From positions 717,264 through 781,263 of the forward strand of contig VXAZ01006882.1 of assembly GCA_013399875.1 (NCBI GenBank): a stretch of DNA of 64,000 nucleotides, in the 5' to 3' direction. Below, piece by piece: positions 1 through 12,688 of the stretch. The stretch's first letter is position 1. Every line of letters begins with the position of its first letter. The stretch comes from Gymnorhina tibicen (Eukaryota > Chordata > Aves > Passeriformes > Artamidae). The translations under genes and the position numbers were made by a program. Below the pieces are notes generated by a model. The model was not told the DNA's origin, ran no database searches, and saw only the letters and a program-made list of their open reading frames with translations.

Positions 1-3000
1 TTAAATGACTTACTCAGCTCAGTTCTGATGATTCAGTTGTCGTTTGCCCCTGCTGGTCCAGACTCTTTCCTGACAAGGTAACACAGTCCTCATAGCCTTG
101 CTGATAAGCCCTGGGCACTTAAGAGCACAGTGAAGGGATTTACCTGATGCTCCCAATCTCCACAGAGGGTATGGCCTCTTGGTGTCCTGTATCAGTGATT
201 TCTTCTGGTGATACAATCAGGGAGCTGCTTGTATTGAAGTATTATTAGTAACACTGAGAGCTGTCAGATCACTTTGGGTGGATTTGCTCTTGCTCCCCTC
301 TCACTCTGTGTAGGAGAGGCGAGGCAAACCCTGCATTTCCAGGGAAACAGAAGGTATTGCGCTTCCAATAAAGCTTCTTTTTGAAATGAATGATGATAAA
401 TTAGCAAACTGCTGAGCAGGGTTGTTTGTGCTGTGGAAAGAAAACATTGATCCCCCCAAGACTGACCTTTTTTTTTTCTCATTTCAGCAATATAATGGGG
501 AATGGATTAAACTGTGACTTAGTTTAACCCTTTGTAGTAATGATGTTATGAGAAATCCAAATGAGGAGTAAATGGAAATTGGTATTTAGAGTCTCAGAAA
601 AATGTGGCAAATTAACAACAGTTTGATAATTTTTCATATTTTTATTGCCTGCTTTTAAAGCTCACAGAGAAATAGAGAAGAAGGTCTGAAGAATCTCATT
701 AGAAAACCTGATCAGTTCTTTCCTTCTCTATTTTATCTTGAGAAAGAAAGGGGAAATTCAAACCGAAAAGTGTGCCATGAGTAACAACGGAAAGACCTTA
801 TTGCATACAAGGGGCTGGACTATAAGAATTATCTGCCAAGAGCCATTTTCAAGAGACAGAGTGGGATTTGAGGACACAGTAGAATTTTACCAGTGCTAAC
901 AGCTTTGGCAGCTCTGAAGCAAAGATGATGTGGAGGGCAGTCAGTTGTGAGGCTTGTAGGCTGTAGCATCTGCTATTTGAGAGGCTCTCCTTTTGCACAG
1001 AATCCTTCTGCGTGGTAAGAGGTAGAGTAGGGGGGCAGGACAGGGCTCTTTGTTTGCCCAGAGACTTCAGAGCTTCTTGGAAGTGGCACTGAAGTAACTG
1101 AGAATGTGGCAGATCATCTTCCTCTGTGCTGCATTAGCTGTTGAAAGAAATTGTACATGTTGTTTAATTAATTCAGTTTCCAAGCTGAATAATAGCATGT
1201 TTGCTGGAGAGAAACTTTAATGGCACCACAAAGTGTCCTTGAGCAAATTAAAAAGATATTACTTTGAAAGGTGACTGCTCTGAGCCACACAGGGACTTCT
1301 GGGAAATGCCTGGGATGTGTCAAGCAGAAAGACACGTCTTTGTTATCAGAAGGATAGTCCATGCCCCTGGGCATCCACACGGAAAGATCTGCCATTCCCA
1401 GGAGAGCCTTATAATGAGGCTTCTGGTGGGGAATTCTGCCCCCAGCCCTCCAGTTTGGAAATGGGTGAAGTTCTGAGATCTGACAGCAATCCTGCCCACA
1501 CCCTCAGGGAAACCCATCTATGAGCTGCCTTGTGAACCTGAACCCTGCAAACCCAGTGAGAGGATTCCCACTGCTATTGGTAGCTTTGGAGTGGGCCATA
1601 AATGTTTTGTTGCCATACTGAAGGGTTTTGGGGACAGCAAAATGAGGTGGAGACTGTAAAATGTCAGTCATGCATCCCATGTCTCGCTTCTTCCCATCTT
1701 TCTACATTTTATTCTCATTTAACTTTCATTTTCCTTTGTCGAGGTCCGTGTTTTCTGGCCACTTGACCTCCTGCAAACCCCCTCTGGTCAGCGGGGCGAA
1801 GGGAAGTTCTCAGACCAGCTCCTCAGGGTTGTGGACTTTTCACTCATGGCATCAGAAGAGCTGCCGAGGCAGCCTGGGCCCAAACAGCTCCTCTCACACC
1901 TGGATGCCACACCAGCATGGGGTGTGGGGCCTGACTTTGGGTGTTCATTTGGATCTGAATTTGCCTGTGTAGAAAAGCACTTGGATCAGACCTTCAGTTC
2001 AAAACTCCCCGAGGATGAAGCTGTAGGCTGCTCCCAGACCCAAGGGGGTTTGGCTGAGGCAGTGCGTACTTTGGATCAGTCCAGGTGAAGCTCCAGGAGA
2101 TGCTGGCAGTGGGTGCTGGGGCAAACTAAAGCTCATTTCTTTCTGCTTGGTCCTCTGCTGCCTTTCTGGAGGCTGTTGTGCTGTAGCAGAGGCAGGAAAA
2201 GCAGGGGTGTCTTCACTCTTCAATCAATCCTCTTCCAGGAAAGAGGGACCTGGCAAGAAGTGAGGTGTGAACAGGGGGAGCAGTGAGGGGATGAGGGTTG
2301 CCTTGGGCTTGCCACATTACAAGCAAATGCTCATTGGAAACCTGGCTTTTGGTTTCCATTTCCAGCTCTCCCTGTTGAACTTCACTTGGCAGAGCTTTGG
2401 ATTTTGTGCCTTGCCCTCTGTGAGTGCTGGAGAGAGGTTTCCTGCACGAGGCTATTTTGCTTGGAAGCGTCTGGGACGTGACCCAGATGTGGGCCCAGCC
2501 CTGCCCTGCCTCTCGCTGCTGGGGGCTGAGTGTCTGCCCTGGTTATGACATGAATCCCAGGATGTCTCCATAACAAGTTTCGTTTAGCTGCTGTGTTTTG
2601 TGCACTCTGCCAGGTGAATTCCCATTCCTGGTTGTCCCTCAGCAGGTGTGGTTCTGCCCTCCTGATGCCTCCTCGCTGATGGAGAGACCATCGCAGGACC
2701 TGCACCTCCTGGAGAATGCACATTTATTGCTGAAGTGTTTTAGAAATTACTCTCTGATTCTGCAGCTGACAAATTCCCCTAACACCAACACCTTTCCCCC
2801 TCCTTTCCTGGCCGCAGAATTTTCCTTTGATGAAAGCAAGCAGCACGTGTGTTCAGAGTGCTGGTGAAAGGGAATTTCCTAACTCAAAGTGAACTGTTAG
2901 GGCATGTGTGGGCTCCTTTAGAAAAGTGAGTATGTTTGTAATAAAATTTTTCCTGTGTAGAACAGGACTTTTTGATCTAAAAGTTCAAGCTGCTTTTTGG

Positions 3001-6000
3001 CTTCCATAATGGCTCCCTGGATTGTTTGAAATCTTGACTTGGTTACAAAGTCTTATACAACCTGTGTGCACAGCAGTCCAGAGCAGAACTTACTGGTTAT
3101 TTAACTGGAATTCAGGGACTCGGAGGAAGACTGTTAATGCACTTGCAATATTTTCACTGTATGTGGTGATCTCAGTGATCAGATCTGTATGCCCGAGAAG
3201 GACAGGGATGTTTGCAGTTCCTCAGTCCCATGATTTTCACAGGATACAGGAAAATTGGAGGCACTCTCTAGATGGGAGTGCCCTGGACAGACATTCAAGA
3301 TATAACACAGTAGACAGCCATGGCAATAGCACACCAGGCACCTTTCATGAGGCATGTCAAGCAGCTGTGCTTTGAAAAAGCAGAATGAAAACTACTTTTT
3401 ATTACCCCCCCAAAAGGTTTTGGTAGAAAATTACGCATAATTGAAATAAAATACTTTCCTATTCTTTGACAGAGAGGTGTAAAGCAATCAAAACTTATTT
3501 CGAAAGACAGCATTTATTTTGTGTTTGACTTTTATTTTTTCCTTACCTTGGTTTTTCTTGAATGCTCCTTTCCACTACCCCCAGCACTTTTGAACTCCTA
3601 ATACAATTGCATGAATAAAGCTTAGGATCATTTTAGGGGTATTTTCTTTTGCATTTTCCTTTCCCCACTCCTTGGGGAAAAAAACCCCAAAACCAAAGAT
3701 ACCCATTCTGTGTAAATTTCCAAAGTGAAACCGAGAGGAAGAAGGCAGCAGTGTTATTTTGTCACTCTGTAATTTTGCCAAAATTAGAGAGGCTTGGAAA
3801 GGTAGAAAATGAAAAGGAGGGGACAATATAAAGCAAGAAAATCAATCTCCTTACTCCTATTATTTGTATCCACGAACAGAAAAGAGAAGAAGCTTTGAAA
3901 AATTTTCATTATAGCAATGTTAACTTCCACTCCCCTCCCTCCTCCTGTCTCCCCATGTGCTTTTCATATGTTTTGTTTTCCAGATGGTTTCAGGGAGGAA
4001 GGCTAGAAGACAAGAGAAGGGTGTGAGTTTCAGCAAGCTCTAATGAGAAGCACCTTGGGTGTTTTTGTCTCCTGGGAGAGCAGCTTGCTGTGTGCTCCTG
4101 CCTTGGCTCTCCCAGCAGCGCCGAGGGGAAGGGGAGCATCCAGGCTGGTGACGCCACCAGGGAAGAGGCTGCTGGGATTTCATCTGAGTGCTGGACCCGA
4201 CTGACAAACAGTGGTTAACCAAAGCTAAAGAGAGCATTGCAGGCATAGCTGAGCTGAAGGAGAAACAATGTGAATCTAATTTGACTGGGTTGCTAATTAC
4301 AAGGCTTATTTTTCAGACTTTCTGTATCATTACAGGGTGGAGGGGTGTAAAAGTTGGGTGAAGAGTTTCTCTAGGAGCAAAAATCCCTGCTGCTTAGGGC
4401 TGTTTGTTCATTGTTGCAAGATGTGGGAAGGGTTCAAGATGCAACTGGATTGCTTGGTGCAAAGGAGATATTGAACTAAATGTTCGAACTTTGCAAGAGA
4501 TCAGTGCAAATGAATTTCTCTTTCTTAATGCTGGGGTGAGGCAACCACCATGGGGAGTCACAACACTCCTCTTGCAAGGTCTTGCTATATTTTGTGATAT
4601 GATCTACACCCCATACGCCCCAGACTGTTAAGCATTTCCTTATAATGCACAGGTTAGCGAGAAGAGTTTTGTCATCTCTTTTGGGACTCTCCTAGGCCTT
4701 TACAAATTGCAGCAGGAAAAGCACTAGCAGGAATGGGGGCTCCCTGCTGAGCTTCCTGGCCAGTGTTTTTAAATTTAGTACCTTTATGATGTGGAAAGTA
4801 AATTTACTTTAAATAGGAAGAACAAGAATGGTTGATCTAGGTTCTGTCCATTGCTTATCAACAAGATTTGCCTGTCACATACTAAGCTGTGACGGGAGCA
4901 AGTGAGCAAGCTGAACAGCTCTTGGGGAACTCTTAAATAAGAAATGAGTTCTCCATTCTCTTTTTTTGTTTGTTTTTCCTGTTTCTGTAGAGTGATTTTC
5001 CTCAATTTTTTTTTTTTTGGAAGCATGATGGAACTATACCTTGTGACAAATTCTGAAGGATTTGTCATCTAAACAGGATTGCATCCAACAAAACCCATTT
5101 TTTTTAAAAGCAGGTTTAGTTTCATGATGTGCTTGACTGTATCTGTCCAGTTCTGTGTAATCTGGATAGTAACAGTTGCCATCATGTGGTTTTGATCCAT
5201 GAGAGGCTATTTCTTGTTTGATCCTACTGATTTCAGGAAAAAGAACTCATGTTGCCAGCTTCTTGTACTGAAAGCTGCGGAAACAAGGTCCAAACACATT
5301 GGCTAAGCAGAGTCCTTTGGCCTAGGAACAGTTTGTTTCACCCTGTTAATTGAATGAAAATGGCTTCTGAATTAGCTCTGCAGGGAAATGCTCATCTTTG
5401 CAGATGCAACACTTACTCTCTGATTGTCCTACAATCTGGTTTCAGCAAACATTCCAATTTTCTGGTTTCAGCAGGCTGGGGTTTTTTGGCAAGGAATATA
5501 GTTTACCAGGAAACATAAGCAGGGGGAAGGTAAAAGGAACATGAGCACAACCCAAGTAAGGTACTGGCGTGGACATCTGTGTGCCATGTTTTGTTCTGGT
5601 GCGAGTACTGAAACCAGGCTCTGGATTCAGCATTGCTCTTGTGATACCTGTTCTGCGTCTGCTTTGGTTTGGGATGATTTACTGTGTGGTGCATTTGTAA
5701 GCAGGATATGCCAAAATTAGAACCATTTATCTGCCTGACTTTTCCTTCTCTCAAATGTACCACTTTCAGCAACAGGACCTTGATCAAAACCAGTTCTGAC
5801 TTTTGTCCTTTTCTGATAAGAAGGGCAGAAGAACGGGGTGAATATTTGTTGTTTTCAGTCCTTTATCTCTCTTCGGGTTTTTTTCTGGGATGGCTTTGTT
5901 TTGCAGATTGGAATTCAAAAGGCAGAGTTGACTTTTCTGCCCCAGGAATTGGCAGAAGAGTCCCAGGAAGAGATGACCTTGTAATGGCCACGGCTGCAGA

Positions 6001-7695
6001 AAGCTGTTCTATTGTGGCAGAGCTGAGTTGTGTGCATGGCCAGCCCATGCAGGCTCAGGGGATGTGGGTGATGAAGAAAAGGGATGGACTTACTTTGCCC
6101 TTTTGAACAAAACCCCAAAAGCAGGAGCAGACAAAGCAGGGGCACTTTTGCCAGAGAGGCAAGGTGTTGTGGTAGCTTGTCATCCTCTTTGGTTGAACTG
6201 CACGTGATTGCACCATGGAAATCAGCCTTGTCAGGGACTAAATGTGCGCCTCGCTGACTTACACTATATTCAGGCTGACAGGGTTTTCCCAGTTTATTAG
6301 GCTCATTTGAAGGGGAAGCTGGATGCATTTTGCTAGCACAGCATTTTGGACACCTCTGTGATCTTCAGCCACACTCTTAAACCTGGAAGTAAATTCTCAT
6401 TTAATATAGGGCTTACTTTTTCTTTCCCAAGTAAGTACAGTGCAGTACCCAGCTGTCTTGGACTCTGAGGCTGCCTTGTCATTTCCCACAGATGTAAGGG
6501 TGATGGTGCTTCCCTCAAGCCCCAGCAGCAGCTGCTCACTTCTCCTGACCTCCTGTTTCATAAGTGGCTTCCTGAGTGGACCTGCAAGCCACCCACCCAG
6601 TTCCTCTGCAGACCTGTGAGCCACCAACCCAGCCAGTTCATCAGAGAGAAGGTGCTGTGAACTGGGGATGAGCTCTAACAGAGCCATGTGTTCAGATGAG
6701 CCCCACTAGAAGGCAGCCCTGCCCCAACAGCTCCCAACAAGGAGCAAAGGTGGTCACCTCCTCAGGGAAGGCTTTTATGGCATGTAGAAGAACGAGATAG
6801 TGGGTCAAATCTGTGCTCTTGAACAGATCTGAACCATCTGCTGGACAGATGGTGAAATGTTCTGGTTTGCTTCTTGCACGTAGGGGACAGTGAGATAAAT
6901 AGCTGCTGCTTTGGAAGGGTGTGGTGGGCAGCAATAGAGTGGAAGAGAATGCTCCTTTACCTTTACCATCTAAAGTCTGCATGACAGCAGCAATAATTTG
7001 ACCCTAAATTCTGGAGTAAAATTTCCAGAGACTCAAGGTGGGTTATTTTGGGCTGCCTACTTGCTCTGTCTGCAGAGGAGGTTATCTGAATAGATCTGTC
7101 CAGACATTTCTAGAGTTTCTCTTTCCCTGGCTATGCCACGCACAGTACTCAGCTTGGCTGTTCACAGCTGACTAAATCCTTTTAAGAATGAGTCACTCCT
7201 AAATGAGAGGTGACAATGGATATGCAGACAGCAAGAAGTCGAGAGTAAGATAATGAATATTAGAGAAAGGCTAAAATAAATGGGGAATGAGCAGTGTAAA
7301 CTTGCAGCTCTTATAAATAGTACTGCGCTGAAAGGATGGGTTTTATTTAGAAATGTAGTTCCCAGGGAGAACTTAGATTTCCTGACCCATAAGTTTGCAT
7401 CTGTGAACTTGTCCTTCCTTCCCAGCTGTTAAAAGAGAGACAGGTTGGCACAGGTTAATATTCACCAGGGAGATTCCAGAGACAACATCCCCCTCCATAT
7501 TCACTGAAGTCGTGGCATTAGTGTCTGAGGAAATGATGCTCCTCCCTGTCAGTCACCCTTGCCGGCCTGTGGAGCAGAGAAAACGGATGGGATGCCACTC
7601 CTTGTCCCAGGCTCTCAGTGTTACATCCCATGTGGTGAAATCCCCCACTGGCTTATGGCTAAACAGAGCACTCCTGCTGTGTGCTCTGGCCGCAG
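1..7695. other. Non-coding single-copy DNA, no gene recognised
   Basis: Both strands lack any reading frame that resembles a known protein. The open frames present (for example around 1831-2088 and 5684-6106) have no acceptor/donor pair framing them and read as chance frames. I see a 13-base T run at 5006-5018 and a 16-bp perfect palindrome at 4795-4810 (about one such palindrome is expected by chance in 64 kb). An AATAAA at about 3615 has no gene upstream that I can support. Intron or intergenic DNA is the best reading. Confidence 0.6.
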
Positions 7696-7737
7696 TGGCT
7701 GCTTTCATTCTGGAGGTGACTGCACCTCAGAAGAGAG
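7696..7737 (+). other. Candidate internal exon, 42 nt, unrecognised
   Basis: A pyrimidine-rich tract ending TCTGGCCGCAG lies immediately upstream and a near-consensus donor, AGAG followed by gtaagtc, lies immediately downstream. One frame is closed by a TGA. The other two are open: one reads GCFHSGGDCTSEE (Cys- and Gly-rich) and the other AAFILEVTAPQKR. I recognise neither. The splice signals are among the best on the plus strand. The segment is short, no matching neighbour exon is evident within several kb, and an exon of this quality can arise by chance in 64 kb. It could equally be a lncRNA exon or a cryptic splice pair. Confidence 0.18.
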
Positions 7738-10700
7738 GTAAGTCAAGCTGGAATTTGTTTTACACATTGGTTTGGGGTGGACATTGGCACAAGGTCATTG
7801 CCTAAGGCAGAGATTTGCAAAGAGCTGAAAGGAGTTAATTGTCCAAATCCCATTAAAATGCAATATTACTATAAAATCTCATTAAAATGCCATATAATTA
7901 TATAGCTTTATTTTATTTTAGTTATTTATATTTTGTGCAATGCACAGTGATTTTTGTGCACGCATCTCTGTTAGAACACTCAGCAAGATGAATGTCCCTC
8001 CTGGTGCTGAAAATTAACCATTTACTTTTTCTAATTTAACAGTATAAAAAGGAATTGTTTGACTATTTAAGAAAGATAGTGTCTCAAGAGTTCATTTATC
8101 TCTACTTACATTAAAAATCTCTGCCATGACTAAAAAGACACATTATCGCTTTTGTCTTAAAATAAACAAATCAGACTTTGAGGCAGCCAGGAATCCTGAA
8201 GTAAAATGAGAAAAGGACCTTATGGATGAAATTGTGGCAGAGAAGTGGAAGATTATCTAGTGGAGTTGTCATATTGGCTTCCTGTGGCTTTCACTCATAA
8301 TTGAATTAAATGTAATTTAGCTGTACATAGATAACACAAGCAGAAGGGTGTCTGAACATTGTCTAGTAGCTATGGGAAAAGAAAGAACTGAAGAGAAATT
8401 CAGTGAAAGAACTGAGAGAATTTTGCCCATTAATAAATAAAATGGCTTGTGGGCACTGGGTTTTTAAATTTCTTCTCTGTGGAAATCTGAAGCCAGAAGC
8501 AGAAGGGTGGTGGGAGGGAAAAAGGTTACTGTGTGTGTGAAAGCCATTGGGACCTCAAATGATAATTTGGGCTAAAGGTTATCCTGGGGCATTTTTTGGA
8601 TCTTTGGTGAAATATTATTTTCAAATTGGTCCCAGACAGAACTTCATAACACTGTGATATATCAGCTTTGCAAAACATTCCCTTTGGGAGTGATTCATTG
8701 TGGCAGCTGGGATTTTCTGTTTAAGCTTGTTTGGTTGGTTTTTTTTTTTTGGTAGTGGTATTTTTACCTCTACTTTCAAAAGTTTAGGAAAAAATGTGCT
8801 GCTGGTAAGAAAGATGCAGGGAGGAAGTACTGAACTGATGAAGAGAGGGTGTTCGCCCCCTTTACAAAAAACAGTGATTTGCGGCATAAAGATTTATTAG
8901 TTTAGGAAAATACGTGCTATTAAAAGGAGACAGCAGAGCTCAATTTCCTCACATGCTCTGATCTCACTGACCTCAAAGTAAATGGCTTTAATTCTCTTTG
9001 CTAATAATGGTGTTTTATCTCAGTGAAGATAAGAGTTGGAGTTACCTGAATCATTGATATTGGCTTAGACTAAATTATGATCTGTGGTTGGATTATCTTC
9101 AGACTTCTTTTAGTTTGATGTTTGTCTCAAGTGCATCTAGAGTATATGGAGACACTGCTGCTGCTTTGGTTTGTCGGTTTTTTTTCTTTAAGGTGAGGTA
9201 CAAGTAAAGTTCTCCCATCCAGGTCCCCTCTATCTTCTCTCTCAGCTCCCTGTATCATCCTTCCCAGAGAGCAATGAAAGTTGTCAAATTTCATTTTACC
9301 TCACTTCTCTTGGTATTGCAGATGTCACCTCTCCAGACTGATGGCTGCATTTCCTCCTCTCTGAAGATCTCTCCACTGTCCTTCACCTTCTCCCTCCTGT
9401 CAGGCACAAACTGCTCATTTTCCTTTCCCTGATTCCTACTTGTGCACTCTCCTGAAGCTGCTTCCAACCACCCTGCCCAACACTAGGCAGTAGCTCATCC
9501 ACTTTGGAAGGCAATGGCAGCTGGGAAGGAGTGAGGAGCCACTTCATTCCCATTATCTCACTTGAACTAACCATAAAGGCTGTTTATTCTGTTGCAAGGT
9601 CTTTGACCACGGACCATTGGACTTTGACTCTCATGGGGGAAGTTGCTCTTCCAAGATCCCCAGCAGAACTTTGTTTTCTTCCTTCTTATCCTGCCTCAAA
9701 ACTGTTTTCCACAGCAGCATTTATTAAAGAGTATTCTTTAGCTTCTTTTGACAATGGGCAGCACTGTTCCCATATTTGACCCAAATCTTGTTATTTCTGT
9801 ATGCATCCTTAGCTGTACCCACATGTTCCTTCGTGCTCTCTGGGGAAGGCTGCTTGTCCTCGTTTGGTCCTCAGTCCTGGCCTTGGAAGGTGGGTCTTGC
9901 AGGCTCCACAGCAATACTGATGATAAGGTTTATTTTAGAGTTGGCTGACAAAGGCAGTGAACTCCCCAGTTATTAAGGACACAGCTGAATGCTGGTTCCT
10001 TCTGTGCAGCAGCATCTCAGCTCTTTTGGAATAGGCACTTGCTGCTGTTGGATCACACTTGCATGTTCTGCACTTTTAATTTCCCCCTGCTATAATTAAT
10101 CTCTTTAATCTTAAGAGACATTTAATATCGACCCATATTTCAGATCACCTCTGTAAAATTACTGAGCAAATGTGACCCACAAGGTCAATCTTTAAATGGT
10201 ACAAATGGGCAGAAGGGCCCTGCATCCGTTCATAATTGTTTGACATTGGGACTGGAGGACAGCTCATGGGACATCTCACTGAGACAAAAGTGGCCTGAGA
10301 AACGGAAGCAGGGGGAACTTCTTACTGTGTGGAACATGCACCCCTAGTGCTGTTGTCTCTCACAGGTCTTGCTGAATCATGAAACAAGGAAACATGAGGC
10401 AGGCAAGAAGAGGTGGATCCCCATGAAGACAAAGCAGGGTTTCTATATATTTCTGTAAATATTAGTGCCAGCTGCTTCTGCTGGGGGTTTCAGTTCCTTC
10501 AGGAGAGGGGCAGTAGCACTGGGGAGAGGACAGAGAGGCTTATGTAGGACCACGCTAATCTTTTCACAGTCTTTTTTTCCCTGTTTTGTACCAAAGGAGT
10601 TGGACACATAACACTTGTGGTGGAGTCAGGCAAGTCTGTGGTGTCACTGTTCATAGAAGAGGAGTCTTTGTTTATTTTTACCTGATTGAAGCAGTCCCTC

Positions 10701-12583
10701 AAGCAAATCAAAAAGCCACCCACTTTTCATTTGTTGTTATTGTAGAACATTCTTAACACAACTACCAGTACCCATTGTATGCAAGGCTGCAGTTCATCTG
10801 CTGCACAAGAGCATCACAATCCCAGTGTTGGCAGCATTCAATCCATCAACTCCATATGTCTTGAGGCAACTGCTGACCTAAGGTGCTTTCCACCCCTTTC
10901 ATTGCCCTTTGTAAAATGTTCTTGAACTTCTTCAGAAACTTGATAGAATAAATATCCTCTGCTCTGTGGCTGGAAGGTCCTTGCAGCTGGATTGTTTTGA
11001 CCAGGAGTGAGCCCTGAGCATGTGGGTTGATGACCTGGAATGTGTTTGCATCCTGTCTGAACTGGGCAGATACAAAAGGGTAATCTGCATGTGTGCTGTA
11101 TACTGGGCTATATGTAAAATGAGGGTAGTTCAGAGCATGGACCCATACAAGGGACCTGGGCACTGTACTGGAAAGCAGGAATATTCTCAGAGTCTGCCCA
11201 GCCTACAGATCTTTTCCTTATAATAAGATTGAGCCAATGTGAACAGTTCCGTTGGCCACAGTGGCACTGACAGTGCAGGGACATAAGTGTCCACCATGTG
11301 AACCCTTACATTTTCTTACCACTTCTTCATTGCTCATCTTCAAAACTCTATTATTAGTATTAGGCAGCAACCTGTGATAGGTTGTTGAAAATATGTACTT
11401 ATGCATCTCTTAATCTACAGAAACATTTGTCTTCATGCTTATGTGATTGAGAATTCAAATTTTGGGATATTCTGCTTAGCAGTCAGTATTGTATCTAAGT
11501 CCTGTTTAATCTCCCTCACATGGTGAAGAGCAAAAGGCCAGAGCTGTGCTGCCCAGCAGCACAGGAAAGGTCCTGTCCTGCTTGGAAGTGATTAGAGAGT
11601 CCTGCTGTTGTCAGCTTTTGAAGTGAAGTGTTGCCAGGTTACTTGACCAGTCAATAATGAATGCTCATTAATCTATTTTCTGCTTCTTGATGACAGTTGT
11701 TGGATAGCCTGATCAATTTATTATTGCCATTCATGTGATGGCCTCCTGCTGCTTTACCCTGTCCTTTTGTTTTAAGAAAGAGGAAAGCAAAGATCTGAGA
11801 GCCTGTGTTTTCCTGAGCTTTGTGGATGAGGTGGAAATGCCAGATTTTTTTTTAATTTGCATCAGTATTCAAGATCAAAATCTCTTGCAGTGTTTTCTGT
11901 GACAACACTGAAAGTATAAATTTAGAAATCACAGACAGTTCCCTGGAGACTGAAGGCCTAATATGTGAATAATCTCACCTCCTACTTCATAACAATATCA
12001 TGGGGAAAAAAGGTGTATTATGCATATCCGCAGCTCTGCTTCCACAGTGTCTAGTCTGGTGTGTGAAGTGTGTGTGTAAATATTTGAAGGGTAGATCTCA
12101 AGTCCTCAGTGTGGGAGAGAGACTACACAAATAAGGTGCTATAACTTTGTGCTAGCACTTGGTAAGGTTTTGAATCTGCCCTGTAGCCAGGAGCCAAAGC
12201 ACACTGGTCCTGGGCTTGCAGCTCGTGCAGTTAATGCAAGGCACAAGTCTCACCAGTTCATCATTACTGATGTGTTTCATATGCTGATAGCCATGCAGTC
12301 CACTTAAAAAAGCACAAGTTACCTAATCAGCTGTATTTAAAATGGCACTCTAGTTCTGCTTTATCCTCAGCAAGCATCTCTGGATCGTAAAACCAAGTGG
12401 CAAAATCCAGCTAGATTGCCAAATTGTTAAAATAATTATGGAATTGAAGAGGGTTGTTCCAGACTACAGAGGCTGAGGCCTTGGGAGTAAGAGAAGGAAC
12501 AGTCAGACGCTCTGCGTTTGGAAAAGTCTCTGACTCAAGCACTTGACCGTGAGTTCTTTCAGTTCCTACTGTAATGTACAGAA
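7738..12583. other. Non-coding DNA, no gene recognised
   Basis: The first part (about 7840-8100) is AT-rich and contains the 11-mer CATTAAAATGC twice, at 7851-7861 and 7880-7890. An 11-base T run lies near 8741-8751. The open frames at 9504-9779 and 10846-11163 are not framed by splice sites and do not resemble known proteins. No RNA gene, repeat element or CpG cluster is visible. Confidence 0.6.
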
Positions 12584-12688
12584 TGTCTCTCTCTCTCTGT
12601 ATGTGTGTGTGTATGTATATATACACATAGATGTATGAACACAATGTACACATGTATGTATATATAAATGTGTATTTGTGTGTTTCTA
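12584..12688. repeat. Compound microsatellite: CT, TG and TA dinucleotide tracts
   Basis: A (CT)n tract from about 12585 runs into a (TG)n tract near 12599-12612, then into alternating TATA/CACA sequence with TGTATG interruptions, ending in TGTGTTTCTATA. It is an imperfect simple repeat of about 100 bp, likely to be length-polymorphic. The alternating purine-pyrimidine part could adopt Z-DNA. The ORFs reported across it on the minus strand, rich in H, T and I/Y repeats, are products of the repeat. Confidence 0.9.

Noticed and set aside
1831..2088. 85-codon plus-strand frame with protein-like composition
   Set aside because: It has no acceptor or donor at sensible positions, overlapping frames, and no motif. 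A chance frame is most likely.
4795..4810. Perfect 16-bp palindrome AAAGTAAATTTACTTT
   Set aside because: About one such palindrome is expected by chance in a 64-kb AT-leaning sequence, and nothing around it suggests function.
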